44,212 bases of DNA from an uncultured Clostridia bacterium (GCA_934149275.1 CAKPEG010000014.1:1-44212); one strand, 5' to 3'. Shown: positions 9,693 to 19,836, counted from the stretch's first letter. The notes: generated by a model from the sequence alone, not told the origin. Numbers and translations are program-made.

Positions 9693-9952
9693 TTCATTTC
9701 ATTTAATTTTTTTGCTAAATTAGATTTTTTTCTTGAAGCTGTATTTTTCTTGATAACACCTTTTGTACAAGCTTGATCTATTTTTTTAACAGCAGCTTTG
9801 AAATTAGCTGTAGCTTCTTCTTTGTTTCCTGCTTCTACAGATGCTTCAAACTTTTTAACAGCTGTTCTGTATCCAGTTTTAATCATATTATTTTGTAAAG
9901 TTTTCTTTTCGATAACACTAACTCTTTTTATAGCTGATTTAATGTTTGGCAT
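9689..9952 (-). CDS. rpsT: 30S ribosomal protein S20
   Basis: 87 residues starting MPNIKSAIKRV, rich in lysine and alanine, with the helical pattern and length of bacterial S20, which binds 16S rRNA early in 30S assembly. The ATG at 9950-9952 is preferred over an in-frame GTG four codons upstream, which overlaps the GAGGAGG ribosome binding site. It is monocistronic and divergent from rpoB. The stop lies inside the terminator hairpin region at 9661-9692. Confidence 0.95.
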   Translation of the reverse strand: MPNIKSAIKRVSVIEKKTLQNNMIKTGYRTAVKKFEASVEAGNKEEATANFKAAVKKIDQACTKGVIKKNTASRKKSNLAKKLNEMK

Positions 9953-10124
9953 ATCTATTTGCACCTCCTCTTAGCTAAATAAGTAAATTTTACTTTTAAT
10001 ATTCTAACACAAGAATATGCAAAACGCAAGTGCTTTTGTTAACTTTTTTGCAAAAGAGAGAATATATGGTAAAGAATAGAAAAATCATTATGTAAAAAAG
10101 TTGTAAAAAATATGTTAATAAACC

Positions 10125-10154
10125 TTGACTGCTTACGGAAATCTATGATATACT
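10125..10154 (+). promoter_or_regulatory. SigA-type promoter of rpoBC
   Basis: TTGACT (10125-10130), an 18-bp spacer and TATACT (10149-10154). It is the best promoter match in the rpsT-rpoB intergenic region. Confidence 0.7.
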
Positions 10155-10159
10155 TATTA

Positions 10160-10356
10160 GGACAATTTTAATATATGAAGAAAGAGGAATTAAATTTCAG
10201 TGGCACTATTTTTTAAAGATGTTTTTTAGCAGGGAACATTTTTTGAAAATAACAACCTGTTGTTTAAGAGGGACTTTCTTAAGGATATATCACATACCTG
10301 CTTTAATTTTAAAAAAGTTTGTTTTAACCACAAACGGAAAATAGGGGTGATTTTTT
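10160..10356 (+). other. rpoB 5' leader, about 190 nt
   Basis: A long untranslated leader separates the promoter from the rpoB start. It holds a small palindrome, AACAACCTGTTGTT, and several T-runs but no hairpin plus T-tract that I would call an attenuator. The ribosome binding site is AGGGGTGA at 10343-10350. Leader-based control of rpoBC is possible but not shown. Confidence 0.4.
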
Positions 10357-13300
10357 TTGGTTAAAGTTAAAGATGTTAAGCACGAAAAATGTACAAGAAA
10401 AACCTTCTCTAAGATTGGCGATAGTATAGAGATCCCTAATCTTATAAAGGTTCAAAAAGATTCTTATGACTGGTTCGTAAAAGAAGGTTTAGGAGAAGTA
10501 TTAAAAGATATTTCACCTATAATCGATTATTCAGGAAACTTAGTCTTAGAATTCTTCGATTACTACATGGAAGAAAAAACAAAATACACATTAGAAGAAG
10601 CAAAAGAAAGAGATGCGACATATTCAACAAGATTACATGTTAAAGTAAGACTTATAAACAGAGAAACAGGTGAAATTAAAGAACAAGAAATTTACTTAGG
10701 TGATTTCCCACTTATGACAGACAGTGCAACATTCGTTATCAATGGTGCAGAGAGAGTTGTAGTAAGTCAGTTAGTTCGTTCACCAGGATGCTATTATGAT
10801 TCAGCATATGACAAAACAGGTAAAAAAATCTATACATCAACAGTTATGCCAATAAGAGGTGCATGGCTAGAATATGAAACAGATAGCAATGATGTATTCT
10901 GGGTAAGAATTGATAGAACAAGAAAATTACCAGTAACATCATTATTAAGAGCAATTGGTTTATTAACAGATGATCAAATGATAGACTTCTTTGGAGAAGA
11001 AGATAAGTTAATAGCAACAATTGCAAAAGACCCAATAAAAACACAAGAAGATGCTTTAATAGAAATATACAAAAAACTAAGACCAGGAGAATTGCCAACA
11101 GTTGATGCTGCAAGAAACTTATTTAATGGATTATTCTTTGACGATAGAAGATATGACTTAGCTAGAGTTGGTAGATACAAATATAATAAGAAATTAAATC
11201 TAGCATCAAGAATTACAAACATGGTTGCATATGAAGATGTAATCAATCCAGAAACAGGAGAACTTTTTGTAGGTAAAGACGAAGTTATAACAAAAGAAGT
11301 TGCTACAGAAATTCAAAATTCAGGAATAAACGTTGTAGATGTTAAATATGAAGATAAAAAAGTTAGAATCATAGGAAACGGAACAGTTGATATCAAAGCT
11401 TATGTTAGCGAAGATGTTTTAAAGAATGTAAAAGCAAAACAAATCAAAGAACTTGTTAATTACGAAGTGTTAAAAAATATATTAGAAAACACTGACGAAA
11501 AAGATTTAGCAAAAGTAATTGAGGACAGAATTGATGAATTAGTTCCAAAACATGTTACAACTGAAGATATATTAGGATCAATTAGTTATTTATTTAACCT
11601 AGATCATGGAATCGGAAAAATAGATGATATCGACCACTTAGGAAACAGACGTATAAGATGTGTTGGTGAATTATTACAAAATCAATTTAGAATTGGTTTA
11701 ACAAGACTTGAAAGAGTTGTTCGTGAGAGAATGACAATCCAAGACTTAGATGTAGTAACACCACAAACATTAATTAATACAAAACCAATAACATCATCAA
11801 TAAGAGAATTCTTTGGAAGCTCTCAATTATCTCAATTCATGGATCAATCAAACCCATTGTCTGAATTAACTCATAAGAGAAGAATTTCAGCATTAGGACC
11901 TGGTGGATTATCAAGAGATAGAGCCGGATTCGAAGTTCGTGATGTTCACTATACTCATTATGGTAGATTATGTCCAATAGAGTCTCCAGAAGGACCAAAC
12001 ATAGGACTTATTTCTGCATTAACAACATTTGCTATTATCAATGAATATGGATTTGTTGAAACTCCATACAGAAAAGTTGATAAAGAAACAGGAAAAGTAA
12101 CAGATGAAGTTGAATACATGACAGCTGATACAGAAGATGCATACATAATAGCTCAAGCTTCTGAACCACTAGATGAAGAAGGAAGATTCGTAAATGATAG
12201 AATCAGAGTTAGATACTTAAATGAAATCATTGAAGTTGAAAAAGAAAAAGTTGATTATGTTGATGTATCTCCAAAACAATTAGTTTCAGTTGCTGCAGCA
12301 ATGATACCTTTCTTAGAGCATGATGATGCTAACCGTGCCTTGATGGGTGCAAACATGCAACGTCAGGCTGTACCTCTTATGATTACAGATTCACCTATAG
12401 TTGGAACTGGAATCGAATATAGAGCTGCAAAAGATTCAGGAGTTGTTGTAATTGCTGATGAAGATGGAGAAGTAACAAGAGTTGTTGCTGATGAAATCAC
12501 AATTAAAAATAACAAAGGTGAAGAAAAGAAATATCACCTACGTAAATTCAAGAGAACAAATGGTGCTACATGTATAAACCAAAGACCAATTGTAAAGAAA
12601 GGTGAAATGGTAAAAAGAGGAGACATCATAGCCGATGGACCTGCTACAGATAAAGGTGAGATGGCTCTTGGTAAAAACTTACTTATCGCATTTACAACTT
12701 GGGAAGGTTATAACTACGAGGATGCTATTTTGTTAAATGAAAGATTAGTTAAAGAAGATGTATTAACATCTATCCATATAGAAGATTACGACTGCGAATG
12801 TCGTGATACAAAATTAGGACCAGAAGAAATCACAAGAGACATACCAAATGTTGGTGAAGATAGCTTAAAAGACCTTGATGAAGATGGTATCATCAGAGTT
12901 GGTGCTGAAGTAAGACCAGGAGATATCCTAGTTGGAAAAGTTACTCCAAAAGGAGAAACAGAGCTAACAGCAGAAGAAAGATTATTAAGAGCTATATTTG
13001 GTGAAAAGGCTAGAGAAGTAAGAGATACATCTCTACGTGTACCTCATGGAGAGGCTGGAACAATAGTTGATGTTAAAGTATTCACTAGAGACAATTCAGA
13101 TGAATTAGGACCTGGTGTAAACAAAGTAATAAGAGTTTACATAGCTCAAAAGAGAAAAATATCTGTTGGTGATAAAATGGCTGGACGTCACGGAAACAAA
13201 GGTGTTATCTCAAGAATATTACCAGAAGAAGATATGCCATTCATGCCAGATGGAACTCCAGTTGATGTTGTATTAAACCCATTAGGTGTACCTTCTCGTA

Positions 13301-14103
13301 TGAACTTAGGACAGGTGCTTGAAGTTCACTTAGGAGCTGCAGCTAGATTACTAAATTGGAAAGTTGCAACACCAGTATTTGACGGTGCATCAGAAGAAGA
13401 TATTGAAGAATGTTTAAAAATGGCTGGATTAGAGTCAAACGGAAAAACAGTTTTATATGATGGAAGAACTGGTGAACCATTTGATAAGCCAATCACAGTT
13501 GGTGTAATGTACATGTTAAAACTTCACCACTTAGTTGATGATAAAATACATGCTCGTTCAACTGGACCATACTCACTAGTTACACAACAACCACTTGGTG
13601 GTAAAGCTCAATTCGGTGGACAGAGATTTGGTGAAATGGAAGTTTGGGCACTTGAAGCTTATGGTGCTGCTTATACACTACAAGAAATCTTAACAGTAAA
13701 ATCTGATGATGTTGTAGGTAGAGTAAAAACTTATGAAGCTATTGTAAAAGGTGAAAACATTCCAGAACCAGGAATACCAGAATCATTCAAAGTTTTAGTA
13801 AAAGAGCTTCAATCATTAGGATTAGATGTAAGACTATATTCTGATGATAATGAAGAACTAGAATTAAAAGAACATGTTGATGAAGGAATAGAGCTTACAG
13901 AAGAACAAGGTAGACAAATGATGGAACAAGAAATGTTAGATGAACAAAATTTAACAGAAGTTCCGGAAGAAGAAATAGACAGCGATTTAGATGATGATGT
14001 TGACATGGATAATTTAGAAACAGATGGATTATTTGATACATTATTAGAAGATGATGATTTAGATCCAAATGCTCTATTAGGAGATGTTGACACAGACGAA
14101 TAA
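10357..14103 (+). CDS. rpoB: DNA-directed RNA polymerase subunit beta
   Basis: 1248 residues, full length for a Firmicutes beta subunit. The rifampicin-binding region spans roughly residues 486-540 (SQLSQFMDQ, HKRRISALGPGGL) and has the usual sensitive-type residues. The GDKMAGRHGNKG segment that forms part of the active centre is present. The last ~48 residues form a very acidic tail typical of Clostridia and Bacilli. The start is TTG, six bases after AGGGGTGA. The protein forms the catalytic core with RpoC, encoded 181 bp downstream. No rplJ/rplL precedes it here; the upstream neighbour is divergent rpsT. Confidence 0.98.
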   Translation: MVKVKDVKHEKCTRKTFSKIGDSIEIPNLIKVQKDSYDWFVKEGLGEVLKDISPIIDYSGNLVLEFFDYYMEEKTKYTLEEAKERDATYSTRLHVKVRLINRETGEIKEQEIYLGDFPLMTDSATFVINGAERVVVSQLVRSPGCYYDSAYDKTGKKIYTSTVMPIRGAWLEYETDSNDVFWVRIDRTRKLPVTSLLRAIGLLTDDQMIDFFGEEDKLIATIAKDPIKTQEDALIEIYKKLRPGELPTVDAARNLFNGLFFDDRRYDLARVGRYKYNKKLNLASRITNMVAYEDVINPETGELFVGKDEVITKEVATEIQNSGINVVDVKYEDKKVRIIGNGTVDIKAYVSEDVLKNVKAKQIKELVNYEVLKNILENTDEKDLAKVIEDRIDELVPKHVTTEDILGSISYLFNLDHGIGKIDDIDHLGNRRIRCVGELLQNQFRIGLTRLERVVRERMTIQDLDVVTPQTLINTKPITSSIREFFGSSQLSQFMDQSNPLSELTHKRRISALGPGGLSRDRAGFEVRDVHYTHYGRLCPIESPEGPNIGLISALTTFAIINEYGFVETPYRKVDKETGKVTDEVEYMTADTEDAYIIAQASEPLDEEGRFVNDRIRVRYLNEIIEVEKEKVDYVDVSPKQLVSVAAAMIPFLEHDDANRALMGANMQRQAVPLMITDSPIVGTGIEYRAAKDSGVVVIADEDGEVTRVVADEITIKNNKGEEKKYHLRKFKRTNGATCINQRPIVKKGEMVKRGDIIADGPATDKGEMALGKNLLIAFTTWEGYNYEDAILLNERLVKEDVLTSIHIEDYDCECRDTKLGPEEITRDIPNVGEDSLKDLDEDGIIRVGAEVRPGDILVGKVTPKGETELTAEERLLRAIFGEKAREVRDTSLRVPHGEAGTIVDVKVFTRDNSDELGPGVNKVIRVYIAQKRKISVGDKMAGRHGNKGVISRILPEEDMPFMPDGTPVDVVLNPLGVPSRMNLGQVLEVHLGAAARLLNWKVATPVFDGASEEDIEECLKMAGLESNGKTVLYDGRTGEPFDKPITVGVMYMLKLHHLVDDKIHARSTGPYSLVTQQPLGGKAQFGGQRFGEMEVWALEAYGAAYTLQEILTVKSDDVVGRVKTYEAIVKGENIPEPGIPESFKVLVKELQSLGLDVRLYSDDNEELELKEHVDEGIELTEEQGRQMMEQEMLDEQNLTEVPEEEIDSDLDDDVDMDNLETDGLFDTLLEDDDLDPNALLGDVDTDE

Positions 14104-14111
14104 TATAAAAT

Positions 14112-14155
14112 AAAGGTTGTATAAGAAGGGCGATAACAATATCGCCCAGGCAACC
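14112..14155 (+). other. rpoB-rpoC intercistronic hairpin
   Basis: A GC-rich hairpin, GGGCGATA-ACAA-TATCGCCC (14128-14147), is enclosed by an outer pairing GGTTG / CAACC. There is no T-tract after it, so it is not a standard terminator. It may be an RNA stability or processing element between the two polymerase genes, or a partial transcription barrier. Confidence 0.6.
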
Positions 14156-14284
14156 ACCAACAAGATAAATAATTGAATATTATTCAAAAGCTTATAAAAT
14201 TAGCAAATTAGATTGTACAGCTGTGTATGATTTTATTAAGTAAATGGATAGCAAAAATAAATTAAGGGGGCTACCAAAAAAAGT

Positions 14285-17200
14285 ATGGAAGAATTGGAGA
14301 AGTTTAACAAAATTAAAATCGGCTTAGCATCAGATGAGAAAATAAGAGAATGGTCTCATGGTGAAGTTAAAAAGCCAGAAACAATAAACTATAGAACTTT
14401 AAAACCAGAAAAAGATGGACTTTTTTGTGAAAAAATATTTGGACCAACAAAAGACTGGGAATGTCATTGTGGTAAATATAAAAGAGTAAGATATAAAGGT
14501 ATTGTCTGCGATAGATGCGGTGTTGAAGTAACTAAAGCAAAAGTAAGACGTGAAAGAATGGGACACATCGAACTTGCTGCACCAGTTGCTCATATTTGGT
14601 ACTTCAAAGGAATACCAAGTAGAATTGCATTATTATTAGATATCTCACCAAGAGAATTAGAGAAAGTTATTTATTTTGCATCATATATAGTTACAGATAA
14701 AGGAACATCTGGATTATTAAAATGCCAAATAATAAATGAAAAAGAATATCATGATGCAGTAGAAAAATATGGTAGAGGATCATTCAAAGCTGAAATGGGA
14801 GCTGAAGCCATAAGAAAATTACTAGCAGAATTAGATATTGAAAAATTATCAGAAAAACTTAAAAAAGAATTAGTAAAAGCTTCTGAGCAAAAGAAAGCTA
14901 AAATAGCAAAAAGATTGGATACAGTAGAAAGCTTTAGATTATCTGGAAACAAACCAGAATGGATGATTATGAATGTCGTTCCTGTACTTCCACCTGAATT
15001 AAGACCTATGGTTCAATTAGATGGTGGTAGATTTGCTACATCAGACTTAAACGATTTATATAGAAGAGTAATAAACAGAAATAACAGATTAAAAAGATTA
15101 TTAGAATTAGGTGCTCCAGAAATAATTGTAAGAAACGAAAAGAGAATGTTACAAGAATCTGTAGATGCCTTAATAGATAACGGAAGACGTGGAAGACCAG
15201 TAACAGGTGCTGGAAACAGACCATTAAAATCTATTTCAGACATGTTAAAAGGTAAACAAGGTAGATTCCGTCAAAACTTGTTAGGAAAGAGAGTTGACTA
15301 TTCTGGACGTTCAGTTATCGTTGTTGGACCAGAATTGAAAATCTATCAATGCGGACTTCCTAAAGAAATGGCAATTGAATTATTCAAACCATTCGTTATG
15401 AAAGAATTGGTCGGAAGAGGAATTGCACACAACATTAAAAATGCAAAGAGAATGGTTGAAAAATTAAGACCAGAAGTTTGGGATATATTAGAGTATGTTA
15501 TAAAAGATCACCCAGTATTATTAAACCGTGCTCCAACACTACACAGACTTGGTATTCAAGCATTCGAACCAGTACTAGTTGAAGGTAGAGCTATTAAGCT
15601 ACACCCATTAGTATGTACAGCTTTCAACGCTGACTTCGATGGTGACCAGATGGCCGTTCACGTACCATTAACACCAGAAGCACAAGCAGAAGCTAGATAC
15701 TTAATGCTTTCAGTAAACAATCTATTAAAACCACAAGATGGTAAACCAGTTACAGTACCTACACAGGATATGATTCTTGGTGCATACTACTTAACAGTTC
15801 AAATTGATGGTGAAAAAGGTGAAGGAATGTACTTCTCTGATAAAGATGAAGCTTTAATGGCTTATCAAAACGGAGATGTTGGATTACACTGCAAAGTTAA
15901 AGTAAGAATGAGCAAAGAAATAGATGGAGAAATCAAAACAAAGACAATAGATGCAACAGTTGGTAGACTTATCTATAATGAAGGAATTCCTCAAGATTTA
16001 GGATTTGTAGATAGATCAGATCCAGAAAAAGCATTTGATCTTGAAATTGACTTCCCAGTAATCAAGAAAAACTTAGGAACAATCATTGCAAAATGTATAA
16101 ATGTTCATGGTTTATCAAAATCAGCTGAAGTTCTAGATTATATTAAAGCAACTGGTTACAAATACTCAACAAAAGGTGCTATCACAGTGTCTGTTGCTGA
16201 CGTTGCCGTACCAGAAGCTAAGAAAGAAATATTAGCAAAAGCTGATCAAGATGTAGAAAATATAAGAAAACAATTTAAACGTGGTTTGATAACAAACGAA
16301 GAAAGATACGACGCTGTTATCAAAGTTTGGGAAAAAGCAACTAAAGACGTTACAGAAGCTATGAAAGATAACTTCGATGATTTGAACCCAATTTACATGA
16401 TGGCACAATCAGGAGCCAGAGGTAACATGAACCAGTTAAGACAAATTGCTGGTATGCGTGGACTTATGGCAGATACATCAGGTAAAGCCGTTGAAATCCC
16501 TATTAAATCTTGCTTCCGTGAAGGCCTAGATGCATTAGAGTACTTCATTTCATCACACGGTGCTAGAAAAGGTCTTGCTGATACAGCCTTAAGAACAGCC
16601 GATTCTGGATACCTAACAAGAAGACTTGTTGATGTTTCACAAGACTTAATCATCAGAGAAGACGATTGTGGAACTCATGATGGAATAGAAGTTGAAGAAA
16701 TTAGAGATGGAAACCAAGTACTAGAAAAACTAGATGAAAGACTAGTTGGTAGATATTTAGTTGAAGACTTATATGATCCAGAAACAAAAGAATTATTATG
16801 TGATACTAACACAATGATTTCAGATGATTTAGCTAAGAAGATAATGAATAGCGGAATCAAGAAAGTAAAAGTTAGATCAATTCTTGGATGTAGAAGTAAA
16901 TATGGAGCTTGTAGCAAGTGCTATGGTATGGGACTAGCAACAAGACAAAGAGTTGCAATAGGAGAATCTGTTGGAATCATAGCTGCACAATCAATTGGTG
17001 AGCCTGGTACACAGCTTACAATGAGAACATTCCATACTGGTGGTGTAGCTGGAGGAGATATTACACAAGGTCTTCCTAGAGTTGAAGAGTTATTTGAAGC
17101 TAGAAACCCTAAAGGTTTAGCTACAATAACTGAAATAGATGGTAAAGTTACAATAAATGATGACAAGAAGAGAAAAGAAGTAACAGTAGTTGGAAAAGAT

Positions 17201-17869
17201 GATGCTAAGACATACGTAATTCCATTTGGTTCAAAACTAAAAGTTAAAGAGGGCGATGAAATAAAAGCCGGAGCTCCATTAACAGAAGGAAGTATTAATC
17301 CAAATGATATACTTGCAATTAACGGCCCAGAAGGTGTTTACAACTACATCATTTCTGAAGTTCAAAAAGTTTATAGAAACCAAGGTGTTGATATCAACGA
17401 TAAACACATCGAAGTTATAACAAAACAAATGCTTAATAAAGTAAGAGTTGAAGATGCTGGAGAAACAGGATTATTTACAGCTTCATTAATGGATATGTAT
17501 GAATTCGAAGAAGCAAACGAAAAAGCTATAGCAGAAGGAAAGAAACCAGCAAAAGGAAGAAGAGTATTACTTGGAATCACAAAAGCATCTCTTGCTACAG
17601 ATAGTTTCTTATCAGCTGCATCATTCCAAGAGACAACTAAAGTATTAACAGAAGCAGCAATCAAAGGTAAGACAGATGAATTGTTAGGATTAAAAGAAAA
17701 TGTTATCATCGGTAAATTAATCCCAGCTGGAACTGGTTTAAAGAAATACAAAAACTTAAAAATTAATACAGACTTTATTAAAAAAGAAGAACCAGAGCCA
17801 GTTGATTTAGACAAAGCAGATGCAATCGACGAAATAGCTAAACAACAAGAAAATGATGATGAAGAATAA
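14285..17869 (+). CDS. rpoC: DNA-directed RNA polymerase subunit beta'
   Basis: 1194 residues. The N-terminal zinc site is C60, C62, C75 and C78. The catalytic metal-binding motif NADFDGDQ places the three aspartates at 450, 452 and 454. A second zinc site is C795, C869, C876 and C879. Bridge helix and trigger loop sequence (LTMRTFHTGG) follows. The protein pairs with RpoB. The GGGGG Shine-Dalgarno is about 14 bases from the ATG, longer than usual, but no nearer in-frame start exists. The C-terminus is acidic. A strong terminator follows at 17881. Confidence 0.98.
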   Translation: MEELEKFNKIKIGLASDEKIREWSHGEVKKPETINYRTLKPEKDGLFCEKIFGPTKDWECHCGKYKRVRYKGIVCDRCGVEVTKAKVRRERMGHIELAAPVAHIWYFKGIPSRIALLLDISPRELEKVIYFASYIVTDKGTSGLLKCQIINEKEYHDAVEKYGRGSFKAEMGAEAIRKLLAELDIEKLSEKLKKELVKASEQKKAKIAKRLDTVESFRLSGNKPEWMIMNVVPVLPPELRPMVQLDGGRFATSDLNDLYRRVINRNNRLKRLLELGAPEIIVRNEKRMLQESVDALIDNGRRGRPVTGAGNRPLKSISDMLKGKQGRFRQNLLGKRVDYSGRSVIVVGPELKIYQCGLPKEMAIELFKPFVMKELVGRGIAHNIKNAKRMVEKLRPEVWDILEYVIKDHPVLLNRAPTLHRLGIQAFEPVLVEGRAIKLHPLVCTAFNADFDGDQMAVHVPLTPEAQAEARYLMLSVNNLLKPQDGKPVTVPTQDMILGAYYLTVQIDGEKGEGMYFSDKDEALMAYQNGDVGLHCKVKVRMSKEIDGEIKTKTIDATVGRLIYNEGIPQDLGFVDRSDPEKAFDLEIDFPVIKKNLGTIIAKCINVHGLSKSAEVLDYIKATGYKYSTKGAITVSVADVAVPEAKKEILAKADQDVENIRKQFKRGLITNEERYDAVIKVWEKATKDVTEAMKDNFDDLNPIYMMAQSGARGNMNQLRQIAGMRGLMADTSGKAVEIPIKSCFREGLDALEYFISSHGARKGLADTALRTADSGYLTRRLVDVSQDLIIREDDCGTHDGIEVEEIRDGNQVLEKLDERLVGRYLVEDLYDPETKELLCDTNTMISDDLAKKIMNSGIKKVKVRSILGCRSKYGACSKCYGMGLATRQRVAIGESVGIIAAQSIGEPGTQLTMRTFHTGGVAGGDITQGLPRVEELFEARNPKGLATITEIDGKVTINDDKKRKEVTVVGKDDAKTYVIPFGSKLKVKEGDEIKAGAPLTEGSINPNDILAINGPEGVYNYIISEVQKVYRNQGVDINDKHIEVITKQMLNKVRVEDAGETGLFTASLMDMYEFEEANEKAIAEGKKPAKGRRVLLGITKASLATDSFLSAASFQETTKVLTEAAIKGKTDELLGLKENVIIGKLIPAGTGLKKYKNLKINTDFIKKEEPEPVDLDKADAIDEIAKQQENDDEE

Positions 17870-17880
17870 TAAATAAAAAA

Positions 17881-17910
17881 TTGCTATACATTTTGTATAG
17901 CAATTTTTTT
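17881..17910 (+). terminator. rpoC terminator
   Basis: Perfect 9-bp stem TTGCTATAC / GTATAGCAA with an ATTTT loop, followed by seven T. Confidence 0.92.
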
Positions 17911-17940
17911 GCGACTAAAACAATAAAAATTTTCAAAAAC

Positions 17941-17969
17941 TTGTACTAAAATAAAATAAATGATAAAAT
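17941..17969 (+). promoter_or_regulatory. SigA-type promoter for the 18010 gene
   Basis: TTGTAC (17941-17946), 17-bp spacer, TAAAAT (17964-17969). The predicted transcription start is near 17976, which rules out the ATG at 17974 as the translation start of the next gene. Confidence 0.65.
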
Positions 17970-18009
17970 TTTTATGAATTATTTTATAAAAGAAAGTGTG
18001 GTGAAAAAA

Positions 18010-18735
18010 GTGGAAGAAAAAAACACGAAAAAGAATAATGGAGTATTGATAGTTCTTTTAGTACTTGCATTAATTATAATAGCAGTTATGGGATTTTTTA
18101 CATACAAATTTTACAATGAAAAAACAAAGGAAACAGAAAAATCAACGGAATTACAAGCAACAGTAAATACTTTGAATGAAACAGTAACTGATTTGCAAGA
18201 AAAAATGAATACAATATCAGACACTATAGGTTCAAGAGATTCAGAAAACACAACAACTGAAAATACAACAAGCAACAAAGATAAAAATCAAACATTATCA
18301 AATACTGAAATAAAAAAAGCAATACAAGCTTGTTTAGATCTAGAATCAGCAAAATCAAATGGTCCAGGAATGAATTTAGAAACTTTAGGATTCTATAAAG
18401 ATGGAACTGAATATGAACAAGAACAAGCAGCACAAAAAAGCGGATTCAAAAAAACTACAATAAAATATAATGAATTCAAAAACAAAATGATTGAATATAT
18501 GACAGAAGAATGTTATGAAAAACAATGGGGCGATATTTACAGCAATGAAAATGGTTATTTGTGTTACGATAACATAGGTGAAACAGGCATAAAATATGAA
18601 GTAAACTCTATAGAAAAAACAACTGATGGTTATAAAGCAAATGTAACTGCATCATCAGAAGGACCTGATATCAAAAAAGAAGTAAACTTCAAAATCAATG
18701 ATAAGGGTCAAATAGAATCTTATGAAATAAAATAA
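18010..18735 (+). CDS. Membrane-anchored coiled-coil protein, unknown
   Basis: About 241 residues from the chosen GTG. A lysine-rich tail is followed by one transmembrane helix, a heptad-like coiled-coil stretch, a low-complexity Thr/Asn/Ser linker, and an extracytoplasmic domain of about 140 residues with no recognised family. A possible ATG at 17974 would lie upstream of the transcript predicted from the promoter at 17941-17969. GTG at 18010 follows GGTG and six A, the same layout as the gene at 19837; GTG 18001 is an alternative. It is monocistronic, between two terminators. Confidence 0.65.
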   Translation: MEEKNTKKNNGVLIVLLVLALIIIAVMGFFTYKFYNEKTKETEKSTELQATVNTLNETVTDLQEKMNTISDTIGSRDSENTTTENTTSNKDKNQTLSNTEIKKAIQACLDLESAKSNGPGMNLETLGFYKDGTEYEQEQAAQKSGFKKTTIKYNEFKNKMIEYMTEECYEKQWGDIYSNENGYLCYDNIGETGIKYEVNSIEKTTDGYKANVTASSEGPDIKKEVNFKINDKGQIESYEIK

Positions 18736-18743
18736 CAATAAAC

Positions 18744-18776
18744 AACCTACTAGCAAAAAGCTGGTAGGTTATTTTA
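18744..18776 (+). terminator. Terminator after the 18010 gene
   Basis: AACCTACTAGC / GCTGGTAGGTT (one wobble) with an AAAAA loop, followed by ATTTTA. Confidence 0.75.
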
Positions 18777-18787
18777 TGCGAAAAACA

Positions 18788-18815
18788 TTGATAAAAGTAA
18801 GAAAAAAAGGTATAA
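18788..18815 (+). promoter_or_regulatory. SigA-type promoter of hslO
   Basis: TTGATA (18788-18793), 16-bp spacer, TATAAT (18810-18815), about 38 bp before the hslO start codon. Confidence 0.7.
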
Positions 18816-18852
18816 TAAAAACTCGGAATATAAGAAAGAGGGATTATATAAT

Positions 18853-19758
18853 ATGGAAAGTAGAGATAAAATTAAAAAATTCTTAGCATATGATGGTAAA
18901 GTTGCAATAACAGTAGCAGAAACTACTCAAATAGTTGAAAAAGCAAGAGAAATACATGATTTAACTCCAACAACAACAGCAGCATTAGGTAGACTATTAA
19001 CAGCAGTTACGTTAATGGGAGTAGATTTAAAAAATGACCAAGACAGCATAAGTGCTCAAATCAAAGGCGATGGACCAATTGGTACAATGATAGCCGTAAC
19101 AGATAAAACACCAAAAGTAAGAGCATATATACAAAATCCACATGTAGAACTACCATTAAATGATAAAGGAAAAATAGATGTAGGCGGTGCAGTTGGAAAA
19201 GCAGGTTACTTAAATATAATAAAAGACATAGGATTAAAAGAACCATATATTGGAATCGTGCCACTAACAAGCGGAGAAATTGCAGAAGATTTCGCAAGAT
19301 ATTTTGTGGAGTCTGAACAGAAAGAATCAGCAATTTCATTAGGAGTTTTGGTGGATAAAGACGGTGTAAAGAAGTCAGGAGGATACCGAATAGCTTTAAT
19401 GCCAGACGTTACAGACGAAATTGTAACAAAACTTGAAGAAAACATACAAAAAGTGCCTTCAATAAGTAAAATTTTATCAGAAAACAAGAAATTAGAGGAA
19501 ATTGCTATAATAATAACAGGTGATTCTGAGATAAAAGAAATAGAGGAAAATACAGCTTTAAAATACGAGTGCAATTGTAGCTTCGAAAAATTTGAAAAAG
19601 GGCTTATATCTCTAGGGAAAAAAGAGTTACAAGACTTAATAAAAAGTGAAGAAAATGTGGAAACCGTATGCCATTTTTGCAATAAAAAATACATCTTTGA
19701 CAAGAAAAAAATGCAAGAAATTATAGACAAAATGCAAGATCATGCAGAATGTTACTAA
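18853..19758 (+). CDS. hslO: Redox-regulated chaperone Hsp33
   Basis: 301 residues, normal for Hsp33, a cytoplasmic holdase activated by oxidation. The four zinc-binding cysteines are C240 and C242 (CNC) with C273 and C276 (CHFC), the redox switch. The N-terminal domain has the characteristic TTAALGRLLTA segment. The ATG is preceded by AAGAGGGA. It is monocistronic with its own promoter and separate from the promoter of the next gene, so any stress control would be at this promoter or post-translational. Confidence 0.95.
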   Translation: MESRDKIKKFLAYDGKVAITVAETTQIVEKAREIHDLTPTTTAALGRLLTAVTLMGVDLKNDQDSISAQIKGDGPIGTMIAVTDKTPKVRAYIQNPHVELPLNDKGKIDVGGAVGKAGYLNIIKDIGLKEPYIGIVPLTSGEIAEDFARYFVESEQKESAISLGVLVDKDGVKKSGGYRIALMPDVTDEIVTKLEENIQKVPSISKILSENKKLEEIAIIITGDSEIKEIEENTALKYECNCSFEKFEKGLISLGKKELQDLIKSEENVETVCHFCNKKYIFDKKKMQEIIDKMQDHAECY

Positions 19759-19776
19759 AATGAAAATTTTTTGTAA

Positions 19777-19805
19777 TTGACTTATATTAAATTCAAAACT
19801 ATAAT
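19777..19805 (+). promoter_or_regulatory. SigA promoter for the 19837 gene
   Basis: TTGACT (19777-19782), 17-bp spacer, TATAAT (19800-19805). Confidence 0.8.
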
Positions 19806-19836
19806 GATTTCACTTTAAACACAAAGGGGTAAAAAA

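Noticed and set aside
9546..9776. 76-codon plus-strand frame across element A and the rpsT end
   Set aside because: It runs over a structured repeat and a terminator, has no ribosome binding site, and overlaps rpsT antisense.
17974..18009. ATG 17974 as translation start of the anchored coiled-coil protein
   Set aside because: It lies at or before the transcription start predicted from the promoter at 17941-17969 and has no Shine-Dalgarno.
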